A stretch of 64,000 bases of DNA from Phialocephala subalpina (lineage: Eukaryota > Ascomycota > Leotiomycetes > Helotiales > Mollisiaceae): positions 872,179 to 936,178 of the forward strand of contig FJOG01000023.1 in NCBI GenBank assembly GCA_900073065.1, in the 5' to 3' direction. How positions within the stretch are numbered: position 1 is the stretch's first letter; every line of letters starts with the position of its first letter. Positions 10,603-22,141 of the stretch are shown here, piece after piece. The notes below the pieces were generated by a model, which searched no databases, was not told the DNA's origin, and worked only from the letters and a program-made list of their open reading frames with translations. The translations under genes were made by a program, and so were the position numbers.

Positions 10603-12567
10603 ATGACAACCCCAGAAGATGCACGAGCTGCAATGTCCAGAGCAATCAGCGACATTGACCTCAACAAGGCCCTCAAGGAGGTTCAGAACCGGCCACAACC
10701 CAGCCTACGATACAGCCCAGAGAGTCTCCTAAGCCTGCGACCTGCAAAGAGCAATGGCGAGTGTGTCGAAGTTTCTGAAGTTGGATCTCCTTTAGCAGAT
10801 GGGGTCATGACACCTCCCTTCTCCGCGAGTCCAAACCCTCCACCTCCAACACCAGCTCCCCCGAACAATGCTGGTAATGTCACCAGTGGAGACGAAGGCG
10901 GCAAGGAGAACAAGAACACCATCCCGGGGATCAATCTGCCGTCGGTGATTGCGGGTCCTGAAAAGAAGAAGAAGAAGAGTGGAAAGAATAAAAAGCACGT
11001 AACTGGTTTCGAAGGCATGTGGTCTTTTCCGCGTAAACGATATCAATACTGAGTCTCTACACAGCGTTCTATTGCGACCCTCCAATCACCCCAGAAGAGT
11101 ATGAGGAAGAGTGCGATGTTTACGATGTGTAAGTAGACTCGATCTCTCCCCTAAAACTTGTACTAATTCACCACAGTTCGGTCCCGTTCGAGAGGTATGT
11201 TGCAAAACAATTGTGTCTTGATCGCATCTGACCCTTTGCAGGCGCATCCAAACCTGTATTCAACGCTACCGAACACGCCGTAACCTCGACGAGGTTCGCA
11301 GCAACATTCTGACCAAGTACTTCATGCTCGGCGGTATTGAATCAACTACAAAGGCTTTCACGGGAGGCGCTTTGGACCAAGAGACTCTTGATAATGCTAC
11401 TGCGGCAGAAATTGCTGCTTTGCAGGCCACTGACTTTGTTCGTCCTAGTGGAGGCAACGCGAAGTACTACGATGGCTCTGACAAGTGGGTTGTTGACTTT
11501 GAGGGTGTTGCCAAGGGTTTCTTGTAAGTCATCACATCGCAAGCAAGTATCCAGAGCTAATTATGTCCAGCTCCTATCGAGTCCCCAATATGTTCTCCAT
11601 GGTGAAGGAGAGCGAAATCGTGCTTTACGCTATGGTGGTCCGCAACTTCCTTAACTATGTCCTCCATCACCGAGTTTGCGAAGAATACACCCACGATGTC
11701 ATGGCCGCACGCAAGATCTGTGATCTAGCTGAGAAGGAACTCTGGGCTATCCGACAGCTTCAGGTGAAGATGCCAGGAGACTTCAACACTGCTGCCTCAA
11801 CTCTGTACGGTGGTCGCTATCAAGGAGCGCACATGGGCAATGCAGCTTGGGCCGTTGACCAACCCGAATACGACGACTGGGGTAAGATCGATCAAGGTTT
11901 CACGGTTCCCGAGGCAGAACGAATCTTCAAGACTGCTATCGCTTTTGCTGGTAATGACGAGATGTTCCTGAAGGTCATGGCTGAGGATGTTCAGATTGTC
12001 AAGTCTACCGCTGAGTGCTTCGAAGTCATCGCCATCGAACGCCCAGATCTCAAGACCATCGAGGAGTATGCCAATGTCAAGAACTTCAAAGGCGAACCTG
12101 GCTTTATCAAGGCTCTTGGTGTCCTCAAGCTCAAGCGTTGGGAGGGTCCAAAGATTGTTCCTGAGGATTTCACCGATGATGAGGGCGATGACGACACTCT
12201 GGTTGAGGAGGAGGATGTTGAGTCATTTTGGCTTGAAGATGACCTCCTGCAAATCTGTTACGTTGGACTGAAGTTGGAGTTGATGGTTCACGAGCTTAAC
12301 ATTGGAGTTAAGTTCTTCGATAGCATTCTTGGTCTGTACTGTTCATTCTTCACCGCCCTTCCGAACGAGAAGATGGTGCTTTGGAAGGAGCCAGGTATGT
12401 CATCCTTAGCCAAGCAAACTGAAAGTGTTTTACTAACTTTGTGCGCGGTCCCCAACACTCGCCCACCACCAACCGTTGATGATCCAGAAGTCGAACAACG
12501 AGCCTTGGAAGTCTCCATGGAGAAGGAGCTCGACGCCGACGACAAATTGCTCTCGGACGAGAAGTGA
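10603..12567 (+). CDS. arb1: Argonaute siRNA chaperone (ARC) complex subunit Arb1
   Basis: Exons 10603-11014, 11065-11128, 11177-11194, 11242-11523 and 11571-12567. A further in-frame intron (12395-12487, GTATGT...CAG with internal TACTAAC) may be removed, giving 559 instead of 590 aa. The first intron uses a GC donor (AAG|GCATGT), forced by reading frame: it joins TGFE to AFYCDPPITPEEYEE. The order is a disordered N-terminus with a lysine run (KKKKKSGKNKK), then the conserved Arb1 core (CIQRYRTRRNLDE, LGGI, WVVDFEGVAKGF) and an acidic C-terminus. In S. pombe, Arb1 with Arb2 holds Ago1 bound to duplex siRNA and supports heterochromatic H3K9 methylation, so this genome probably has a nuclear RNAi branch. 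The family match is strong along the whole length. Confidence 0.9.
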
Positions 12568-13413
12568 AGAGCCGCCAAGGTATTTATATTACCCGGCGTC
12601 CTCGTTCCGATTCCGAAACGGACAATCCCTCTTCTTCTCGGTACTTGGCTTCCGTTGCTTATCCCTCGTTACCAAGATATCACAACTGCCGAGCGGGATC
12701 CCCGGCCTCCTCTCCCGCATCTCGTTCACCTTGCATATAATTTCGGCGTTTCTTTATTGCGACTTCAGCTCTTTCTTGGTCCTTTGCAGGCATATCACCG
12801 TGGCGTATGGCAGGCGTGGAATGGATAGCAAGCATGGATGGAGAAGATGGAGTCAACAAGTCTGGAGTTTGATGCTTTGCATTTATTTGCATTCGGGGAT
12901 AGATAGATGAAGCCCTTCCTTGCTTATCAGACAGTTCTCGATAAACAAGAATGTCGCCTTACCTTTTCCTTCCCCTCTCCTTTCAATAGAAATCGAGATA
13001 GAAGATAGGTAAATACAAGGCCATCAAAAATTCCCAAATTGTTTGGTACGACGTTCAGGGGCATTCGCGTGCCACATGGTGATCGGCCAGCTTCTCCCGG
13101 ATCCACGTAAAAATATCCGAGAATGTTCAGATACCACCAATTAACGATGCAATCTAGAAAGCTTATTACGATTGATCGATAAGGATCCATAGTCTGGCCC
13201 TGATATTAATATCAGGCGGTGCCGAAGTTATGCGTTTTCTTGGTAGCGAATGGGATGGGAGGGCCGACCTCCTTTTGTGGAGCGAGGGATGTTGGAACTT
13301 GAAGTCCTAAATGTGAGGGGAAACATGAACTGTGTTACGAGTCCTATCTATGCCGAGGAGTCGCTCTCCATCGAGTCGGGAGAGGTATCTTTGTACCTGT
13401 GAGGTTTAACAAG
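12568..13413. other. Intergenic, no gene seen
   Basis: A spacer of about 850 bp between two plus-strand genes, holding the Arb1 3' UTR and the promoter of the next gene. Nothing else is supported. Confidence 0.5.
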
Positions 13414-14418
13414 ATGGTAAGTAACCTAGCTTTCAGGTAAATCAACAATGCTAACATAATTCAGGGCTCAGCAGCAGATCTACCCCTTCTTAAAATCGTG
13501 CTCTCGTCCTACGCAATAACAGCTCTCCTTGTCGCAAGCTACAGCTATGGAATCACTTTCTCGCCGTTCTCTCAGCTTCAATCCATAATATCAACCCTCA
13601 GATCACCTCCTCTTTTCGTCTGCGAGCAACACCAATACACGACTGAGATTGTATCGATCGATCCATTATTGATTTATATCAATAATTTTGTTTCCGATAA
13701 GGAGGCGCAGTTACTTGTTGCTACTGGGTTCGTCTCTCTTCCATCGGCTTCTTCTTCCATCGCATGTTCCAAGGAGAAGCTTTCCCAAACATCGAAGCTT
13801 GAACTGACTAAAGACACTAGAGAGCCGAATTTAGAGAGTTCGGTGGTTTATCTTGAGGATCGGAAGGTTCCTTCGAAATCGAGGACTTCGAGGTCTGGTG
13901 CCCTCGATCCCACATCTCCCATCACGCAATGCGTTCTCTCTCGAGCTTCAGCGTTCTTGGGCACGCTTCTTTCGCCTATCGATGATTTTGGCACTCCGCA
14001 GCTGGTGAGATATGAGCAGGGGCAGAAGTTTGATGTTCATCATGACTGGTATGACTCCCCGCAGAGGATCAATGATGGGAGTGGGAGGTTCTTTAATCGA
14101 ATTGCGAGTTTCTTTGTTTATCTTGAGGCTGAGGAAGGGAAAGTGAGGGGAGGGGAGACTTGGTTTCCGCATATCGAAGCAAAAGAGAACCCAGGAAAAT
14201 GGGGGAAGAGGGTGAATGGGATGGGAGGGGAGGTGGAAAAGGGGGCGCTGTTTGTTCCTAGGAAGGGGAATGCGCTGTTTTGGGTCAACTTACATGCTAA
14301 TGGGACGGGTGATGAGAGGGTTGTACATGCGGGGCTGCCTCTATTATCAGGGAGGAAGACGGCAATGAATATTTGGCCGAGGAAGATTTATGAGAGAAGG
14401 AGGGGTTGGTTTACATGA
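13414..14418 (+). CDS. Prolyl 4-hydroxylase-like Fe(II)/2-oxoglutarate dioxygenase
   Basis: Two exons: the ATG alone at 13414-13416, then 13465-14418, giving 318 aa. The second exon has no suitable ATG at its 5' end; an ATG followed directly by GTAAGT and an in-frame acceptor (TTCAG|GGCTCA) supplies it, giving MGSAADLPLLKI. A hydrophobic segment near the N-terminus suggests a signal anchor in the secretory pathway. Catalytic residues are visible: HxD at about H193/D195 (FDVHHDWYD), distal His at about 289 (ERVVHAGLPL) and the 2-oxoglutarate-binding basic residue at about 299 (GRKTAMNIW). The motif ASFFVYL...GGETWFPHI is typical of the P4H catalytic domain. Substrate is unknown; fungal members are not proven collagen hydroxylases. 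Confidence 0.9.
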
Positions 14419-16674
14419 TTTTTTCTTGACGGGAGAGAGGGGATGGGTTGGTATTTGATGAGTTGTTGGACTTTTGGAGATTTGGGTTGGAGTATCATGC
14501 GGTGAAGGTGCCGCTACGCGTGCCTTCTCGATTTGGAGGAGATCGGTAAGTCATGGTCACCTCCTTTTCAACCTGGTAAGCGAACATATATCAACAAGCG
14601 AATACAAAAATTTGCCAAAAAAAATATTTGAGTTCCGTGGTCAAGCTGTCAAGTAGGACTATGCAGAGGAAGTAGTTCACTTACAACACAAATATCGAAG
14701 CTTCCTCTGCCGACCATGTTGGATGTCGCCTTCTCACCCCTAGTTCCCCTAGTTGCGTAGGGAATATTTTAGTTTTCCGCCTTCACTGACCCCATGGTCG
14801 CTGCTGGTGAAGGGATTTTCAGGACTGCAACCCGCCTTGCGTTAAGTTGATTAACGAATATCATATCTCTTCATAAAATAACCAGGACTGCTAAGAGTCT
14901 GCAAAATTAGCCAAACAACGTATGTACACAAGTAACTGTTTGTCTGTTAGCATGCTCGCAGTTGTGGATGCTGATGACAGCTTGACCACGGAGCTTTGTA
15001 GGAAAAGTGCTTATTTAAATCTATATAGGTGTTTTCGTGGGCTTTGTGATTGTGGGAGGAGGGTAGGGACTTGGTTGCTGAGAAGGGGAGGAGCGCCTTC
15101 CTGAGTCGGACGAATCTCGATGATAGCATCACCCGAGATTCGAGATCAAAAATATCTTCAATCCTGCCCACCAGTCGAATCATGCATATTTGGATGGATT
15201 TTCAGGCATACGAGTTTTTTACTGTCATAGCATCACTTCTATTTCAAGTTGGAAAAGGAGTGCATTCTTTTGGGGACCATTTTGCCGTCAGAGAAAGGCG
15301 TGCAGTGTTCTAATGATAAGCTGCATGGATACAGTTGCAAGCACGAGTCGAAATCTTGCATGCGTGCTATTTGCCTTTCGCTCTTCTGCTGAGCCATGCC
15401 TCCCCAGCGCATCGCATCCCCATTCTAGGTTCTGAGCCAGCGTCGTCACGAGTGTGCCAATATAAGAAATCAAAAAAGTTGTACTTTGAGCTGAAACGAA
15501 AGTCACGTCGGAGTAGAGTCCTCCTCGAAGCCTAATTTCGTTGAAGAAAGCAGAGACTCTGATGCTCTTGTGGAGTTATCAGAAGTCGAAGAGGAGGCTA
15601 AAGAAATGGATGAACTAGAACCTTCCCTTCCTGTTGAGATAGAGCATTGCAAGAAGTTAAGTACGGAGAATTACAGATCATACTCCTCTAGCTTGAGCAA
15701 AAGAGAAAGAACAATATGAAGATAGTACATCGTTGCCGGACGCGTCAGTCGCACCAGAGAAGTCTCTCTAGCCGATTGGAAGGAGGATAGAGAACAGGAA
15801 GGAAGCAGCTTCGCAGACGAGTCCGCCTTCTAGAAAGCTGAGAGGAGGAATAAATATGGGATGATGAAGATTGTGAAGATGGCAGTGTGCTACGGTTGCC
15901 AAAACCCCACGTTTTGCTTCAATATTTCGCAACGCACATCTCCCACAGCCCAACTTGGTTGAATAGGCAAGTTTGCTTGTGATTCTGCTCTTTGCGTCTT
16001 TCCAAGTACACTCTCTGTTTAAGCCTCCAAAGCTGTACTCGGAACTCCACCTACACGCACCACGAATGTTGATCTCTCTCTAGTCATCCTCTTAGGGATC
16101 GCGATACAGAATGCGGACGAAGTTGGAGCCGTGCTGACGAAGTATTCCCAACTCATACTTGTTGCTAAGGTCTTGTGCTCGTGGTATATGAGTTCAGATT
16201 TAAGCTGACGAAGCTTGTCCGAATGCGGAGGGAATCGAGGCGCGGCTGACTAGATATGTTTCGATTGAGAAATGAACAATTGGTTGATGACGAATCAACA
16301 TCTTTGTGCAAAGAAAGAAGCGAATCCACACGATGGCAACCGCCTCAGCCTGAGGCTTTGATGCTTGAAAGGGATTGATGTTTGACGAATGAGACTTCTC
16401 GATTCTGTCACCGGCGTAGGAGACACTGTCTTCGCGGAAGCAAGAAGTCGAATCTTCAACACTTTGACAGTATAAAACTCAGGACTAGAATGACGAAGTC
16501 TGTACGACTTCGTCGAGGCTGCGTATGCCTCATTCGTAATTTGAAGCAAGGCTGGAGAAGACCGAGGAAGATATGATGAAGTCAACATGTACTGAAGGTA
16601 TATCTCCACGTCTACCTCCACACCTCCGCCATGTGTAGAAAAAACTGTAGCCTCGTTCTCCCAAGCAATCGACC
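14419..16674. other. Intergenic, gene-poor 2.2 kb
   Basis: No coding region is supported. The word TGACGAAG recurs several times between about 16130 and 16515, including a 9-bp inverted repeat with a 5-nt loop at 16492-16514 (GACGAAGTC...GACTTCGTC). The stretch around 15535-15720 reads like a broken acidic coding segment but cannot be assembled. Confidence 0.4.
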
Positions 16675-17270
16675 ATGGCACGTCAACAACACCAAAACAC
16701 TAGTTTCGATACCTTTCGACTTGCGCATGCCTTGGTGACAGCCATTGCATTCTTATTCTTTGCAATCGGTGGCATTTGGCTGAGATTCTCCAAGTCCAAA
16801 CACGCTGTGCGAAACCACGCATATTTTCAAATCTTCAACACTGCTCTGATGATCGTTGGATTTGGGTTTGGTGTATATCTCTGCCAGGCAAATCCTCGAG
16901 TAAGCAACCCTCCAAGGTACCGGCATCTCTAACTTCTCAATAGTGGTGGAAACTCGCCCATTCAATCTTGGGCACCATCGTGGTTGCATTGTTTGTCGTT
17001 CCTCTGGTCCTTGGATATCTGCAGCACAATTACTTTCACACTCATCAGAAACGGAGTTGGAGAGGGATATGGCATTTCTGGACAGCTCGGGTTTTGATTC
17101 TGCTAGGCATTGTGGATGGATATCTTGTTGGTCCGAGTGGTTACTATGCAACCATCGGTGGGTTGACAATTATTTTCTACCTGGCTGCACTCGGTGTGTT
17201 GGCTTGGAAGGAGAGAAGATTCAGAAGAAGGGCTCCTGCTGCGAGAAATATGGGTGTAGAGCTCAGATGA
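16675..17270 (+). CDS. Cytochrome b561-like membrane protein without DOMON domain
   Basis: Exons 16675-16899 and 16944-17270, 183 aa. Five hydrophobic segments can be traced. Histidines sit where haem-ligating residues fall in the fungal cytochrome b561 domain: one in FRLAHALVTA, one in RNHAYFQIF, one in KLAHSILGT and one in IWHFWTARV. Related fungal proteins usually carry a secreted DOMON/CDH-like haem domain before the b561 core; here no such domain precedes the ATG and none is found upstream on this strand. The predicted role is transmembrane electron transfer, but the substrate is not evident. The end is basic (KERRFRRRAPAA). Confidence 0.75.
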
Positions 17271-17921
17271 GGAAGTCTCGGAGCGGGCCGATAACCTTAG
17301 TCTTGGACACGAGGCTCGATGTAAGTACAACGAGATCACGCAACTCTTACTTCAATATGCAAAAGTTCGTGAACCCCAGTAGATATCTTGTTTTGAATCG
17401 TACAACAAATATTCGCTCCTCTTGCGTCATAATTCATAATCCATTCAAACATTCAAATACTCGACTTCAAATCCCGGCCGCAGAAGGGTTCTAGAAGACC
17501 TCAACCGTGCAGTCAGTAAGGTTACCACCAAAATTTTTGACTTTTTGAGAATTGCTATGAATTCACCCAAATTTAGACACGTGGTCAATATCGCGTGTAG
17601 GATTCCGAAAACAGGGTCAAATTCTAGGTTTTGTGGTGTTACAGTTGATAAATCCGTGTTTCTTAGGCTTTGCGCGGTTACGGTCAATGCGGGGGTTGAG
17701 GTCAGAACCCTTTCTACTCTATGGATCGCCGTACCTCCAAGTTGTGGAGGGACGACGAGCAACTAGGGAAGTGAGGCTGCACGATACGCATGGCCGCAAA
17801 GCATCACTCGACGGTAGGCGGTGTTGTTGTTTCCTTACGCTTTGTAGTATTCCCTTTTTTTACCAAGACTAGGTCTTCTCTTCCGGCTTCTAATCATAGA
17901 AACGCGAATTGGTACTCTGTC
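17271..17921. other. Intergenic, no gene seen
   Basis: A 650-bp spacer. Overlapping frames on both strands at 17445-17766 lack family character. Confidence 0.4.
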
Positions 17922-20243
17922 ATGGCAGTGCCATTTGGCTTTTCCGTCGGCGATTGTACTGCCGTCTGTCTATTTAATCAAGGTTGTAGTGAAGGCCCTG
18001 GATGACAGCCGCGGGGCATCTGCAGAGTACCAGGAAGTCATTCGGGAGCTTTGGTCCCTCGATCGCGCTCTTCTTGAAGTCGAATTGCTCTCTCGAACAT
18101 ACGAATCGACCATCGAGCTGAATGCACTTAGCTGTACCACGAAACGGACTGCGGAGCAATGCAGAGTCTGCATCGAAGGATTCCTAGATGCCATTAAAGG
18201 ATCTAACAGGGCAGTAAGACAAGGTGGCCCTGGTAGCGTATGGAGGGACGTGAAAGGGAAGGTTTCGTGGAGCATATTGAGGAAGGATGATCTATCCAAG
18301 TTTAGGACAGAGATCAATGCACATAGTTCTGTGCTCAATATGCTCCTCCTCACTGCAAATCTGTTGGTGTCCTGGCGCACCCTTGAAATATACTCGTAAC
18401 TGATGCAGGAGTACCAGATCCCTTGCCAAACTAAACGACAAGAAGCTCAACGAGCGGCTCCGCACTTCAGACGATCAACTCAACCAGAAGCTCGACGATA
18501 ATAGAAGAAGATTGGAAGTACAAGGAAGCGTGCTGGCCAGACTAGCTGATGGAATGTGAGTGGCACGCATCAAGTTCATTACCCACCGCTCACGAGACTC
18601 AGGACATATTTGCGTACGCTAGGAACGGAACTTAAGAACTTCATGACCAATATTTGGACCCTTAGTTTTGGTAGCTACGGAATCCTGCTTGATCTCCAAA
18701 CCCGCGTTCCACGAGAATTTGGACCGTGTTGGATTCAAGAGCCACTCACTTTGACGGATGCACTGGGCCGTGTCGCCCCCATTCATCTAGAATTAATCAA
18801 TTCGTGGGAAGTGTTTGAAGCTGTCTTGGAGGCCCGATTTTTGAATTTTCCTGGAGACCGCAAGATCAAGCGCAGGGAATACGCCATTTCAGATGGGTCC
18901 TCTGAGCAAGACCTTGTACGACCACAATCTTTTGCGTCGGCATTCTTACCCGGGCGATGTATTGATATGTGTGTACTGTTTCAAGAACAGGAATCAGGTA
19001 ACTCCTGTCCAGGATGTGGACAAACAAGTGATAGTCCAAATTCTACAGCGACTACTTGGTAAGTCCCACCACATTCCATTGCACATATATCATTGTTAAC
19101 AGCTGAAGCCCAAAATGTGGCATGTGGTTTCGGCGGATCGAGGATCTCGACGAAGTTGTAGAGGACCCTGATGGGCAACGAAATCCCGCCGGATTCGCGC
19201 CAGTGACTTCACATGAGCAGCTCGATGGACCGCTCATTGTCGACCGTATCTCCAACTGTAACCAAGGACCGACTAAACGAGATTTCTATCAAGAGGATAT
19301 GTCGCTGTTCAAACGCGTCCAGCTACTACAACGAAAGCACCAGGAGCACCACCAACAACAGCAGAACGCGGCTCAATATCAGGACTTAACCACAAATCCT
19401 TTATTCCAACAATCTGTACATGTTGCAGCGGCTGCTGTCGCTACTACTGCTAGAGGAACCAATAACATCGGCAACCGAACAGTTTACCTGGGCAATATCC
19501 ATCCTGAAACTACTATTAAAGAGATTTGTAATGCTGTTAGAGGTGGATCTTTACACCACATTCGATTTATACCCGATAAGCACATTTGCTTCGTCACCTT
19601 TATCGACCCTACCTTGGCGGCTACTTTCTATGCTTTAAGCAATTTACAAGGTCTAATGATTCATAATAGGAGGTTGAAGACTGGATGGGGACAGCATTCT
19701 GGAGCTCTCTTAGTTGCTATTAGTCTTGCTTTTAGCGGTGGCCCTTCGAGAAACGTTTATATTGGAAATTTGGACGAGTCGTGGACTGAAGAGAGGTTAA
19801 GACAAGGCTTTTCGAAGTATGGTGAGATTGAGTCAGTTAACGCTCTTCGTGAGAAAAGCTGTGCATTCGTCAATTTCACTAATATTGAGAATGCAATTAA
19901 AGCTGTTGAGGATATACGTGGCCAGGATGAGTATCGCCCATTGAAAGTCGACTTTGGCAGAGATCGCTGCGAAAATCCTCCTCGTCAAGTAGCACAAGTC
20001 AATGGATGCCAGAATCTCCAGCCTACTCCAACCCCGTCCACGATCTTCGGCGCCGGCAGCAGAAACCCTCTCACTACGTACCTCAACCAAGTCTCGCAAT
20101 TGCAACAAGCCCAAGAGGCAGCAGCAAAACTAACAATTCAACCCGTTCACTGTCGCTCAGATCCTACAGCAACAGTAGTCGGCCCTCGACGCCGAACAAA
20201 CAGCCGTCTACAGCAACTCCATGCCAGCCCAGAGCGTTGTTAG
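17922..20243 (+). pseudogene. Chimeric ULD (ubiquitin-like) + zinc ribbon + two Mrn1-type RRMs, N-terminal frameshift
   Basis: Exons: 17922-18368 (frameshifted), 18409-18555, 18603-19058 and 19109-20243. The start MAVPFGFSVGDCTAV matches fungal ULD/STAND-associated N-termini, but the next conserved block (LIKVVVKALDD...SAEYQEVIREL) lies one frame over; one extra base at about 17966-17973 explains it. After that the frame stays open for about 720 codons across three introns. Order: helical N-terminal domain, helical linker, ULD-type domain (YLRTLGTELKNFM to FLPGRCIDMCVLF), a CPGC...CPKC zinc ribbon ending GMWFRR, a tail FKRVQLLQRK typical of the ULD family end, a Gln/Ala linker, then two RRMs. 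RRM a has RNP2 VYLGNI and RNP1 KHICFVTF; RRM b has VYIGNL and KSCAFVNF. The RRMs match the last two of Mrn1-like proteins. It may be an active fusion with one base error, or a pseudogene. Confidence 0.7.
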
Positions 20244-21600
20244 AGAGCCAGCTCAGTCAGGGGGATCGCCTTGATACCAGTCGAAGCGTGGCAGATGAAT
20301 ATGAACATGATCACGGGCTGATTTCCTCTGTAATTGATAGCAATACCTTTGATGAAGGGAGAGGCAGCAGAAGGAGACTGGGTACAGAGCTAACGATGAG
20401 GACGACTGTCAGCCACAGCAGGAAGTGAACAGCATGGGAAAGCCGAATGGTGATACATCCCTCTACCTGGCAAAGAGGCTGGAATCCCAAGACCCGCTGA
20501 GCCACAGCGGCTCCTACCCTCCCAGATCCATCGCCAGGACCGCATCATGGCGAGACGGGGAGCAGTCATCAGGGGCTGGCAGTAGCAATACTACGTCTCA
20601 GCGTACGAGGAAATACACACTTTGCTCGACTAAATTATGGAGCAAGCGGCGGAGCCATTCGACTCTGAGATCGCAGGAACCTACCTAATCGACATTCTAA
20701 GCGCGGCGAACGTGGATATCACTGCATTTCTACAAACCGAGCGTCAGAACCACCTGAAAGCTTCACATATACCATACCTGCTACTCATCATGTATGTAGA
20801 CAGCAGAGAACGAATCTTGCGTATTGCTGATTAGGCCCCGTTTTCAATATCGTGGGACTGGTGGTTAAATCCAAACGGCGAAGCCTTCAAAGTACTCTAC
20901 GAATTCCGAAACTTTGGACATCCGCGTCAGGGCTTCCCTCATAGATACTATCGACCTTCAGATGATACCATTAAGCTATCCTCGCTCGGCGTACTGTCTT
21001 GCGGCTTCGGAACGAGGTTGGCAATCTAAGGAAGATGAAGCATTGGCGAAGATCTTCCGAGCTCGGTTTGAGCGCCGTTGTCGTAAGCAAGCAGAGAAGT
21101 CAGCCAAGATGCGGGGGACTTAGAAGAAATCTGGGCCTCCAAAGAATCTAAATCTCGTGGAACGCGGTTATGTTGCTCTCCACCAGCCTTTGAAGCCGAG
21201 AGTATGGACAGCGTATGGGGTACGTAAAGACGACGTTCCGGAAAGTTACGATACTGATTTGGGTCCATATAACTTTTTTGAATGATGGACAGAGATTAAC
21301 AGAGCGATGATGGATCGGAGATATCACTATAGCTGGAAACGATATTGCGCCGAATTCGTAATCCTAGTTGCGTTTATATACTTGATTCAAAGATTGTGTG
21401 GATATGTTTTTCAGATCATGATTGATAGGGGTGGGGTCTGGGGATATAGAGCGGTGGTGGCGATAGGATGCCGGGCTCTTTGGCATACGATGTTGGATAT
21501 TTGGAATTTTCTTGTGGCGTTTTCGGGTGGGTGTTGGCAGTTGGGTTGGCTTTTGTGGAATATTTGGATTGGTGGGAGGTTGAATGATGACCACTAGGCT
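20244..21600 (+). pseudogene. Relic coding region: C-terminal fragments of an accessory (ankyrin/STAND-type) gene
   Basis: Several protein-like fragments lie in the same direction but in different frames with stops between them: a Ser-rich stretch (to about 20428), LIDILSAANVDITAFLQTE (20637-20834), WDWWLNPNGEAFKVLYEFRNFG (around 20855-20925), then a frame that reads from 20914 through stops at 21121 and about 21280 into 21307-21597. That last part encodes 96 residues with hydrophobic segments (AEFVILVAFIYLIQRL and later). The first pieces resemble the C-terminal region of fungal ankyrin-rich proteins; this is a loose resemblance. The whole reads as a decayed gene rather than several small genes. 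Confidence 0.45.
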
Positions 21601-22141
21601 CGCAAGAACTAGAGGGTACTTCACACAATCTAAGCTAAAAGATCGTAAGCTCCACCAATCTTGACTGACACATCTTGATGAAGAGAAGGAGAGCCAGGTT
21701 CGGAGTTACGGGGTTGGCGAGGTGGCCCGGATCCGACTCAAGCTCAACAGCATGATTCGAGAAGAGATCTTACACATTCGGATGCTGCGTCGACCAGATA
21801 TTTCTCACATTGTACATTTGTCACACAGCAAGCTGCAAGCCAGATATCAATCAAAAAGAAGCTTTCTTGTCGTCTTACACGCATTCAGTTACCGTTCCGA
21901 GCTGCCCCTCCCTTTCACTCGACCCCTGCCTCCGAAGTGAGGGGCAGTCCTCGGCTAGCACGTCATGCCAATGAGACGGCAGAATGGGGTCTCAAAAGTG
22001 GTGCAACAGAACAGCTCTCCAAATGTTTGCTTCATAAGCAATTGAACAATCACCAGTCATCTCTTTTCAATCTCTCTTCTCTTCTCTGTCTGTTGTGAAA
22101 CATACCTGTGTTCTTCGGGAATCGGGAGTATTTAAAGCTGT
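21601..22141. other. Intergenic, promoter of the quinone oxidoreductase
   Basis: A 540-bp spacer. CT-rich tracts at about 22060-22090 lie just upstream of the next start, as is common in fungal promoters. No gene is seen. Confidence 0.4.
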
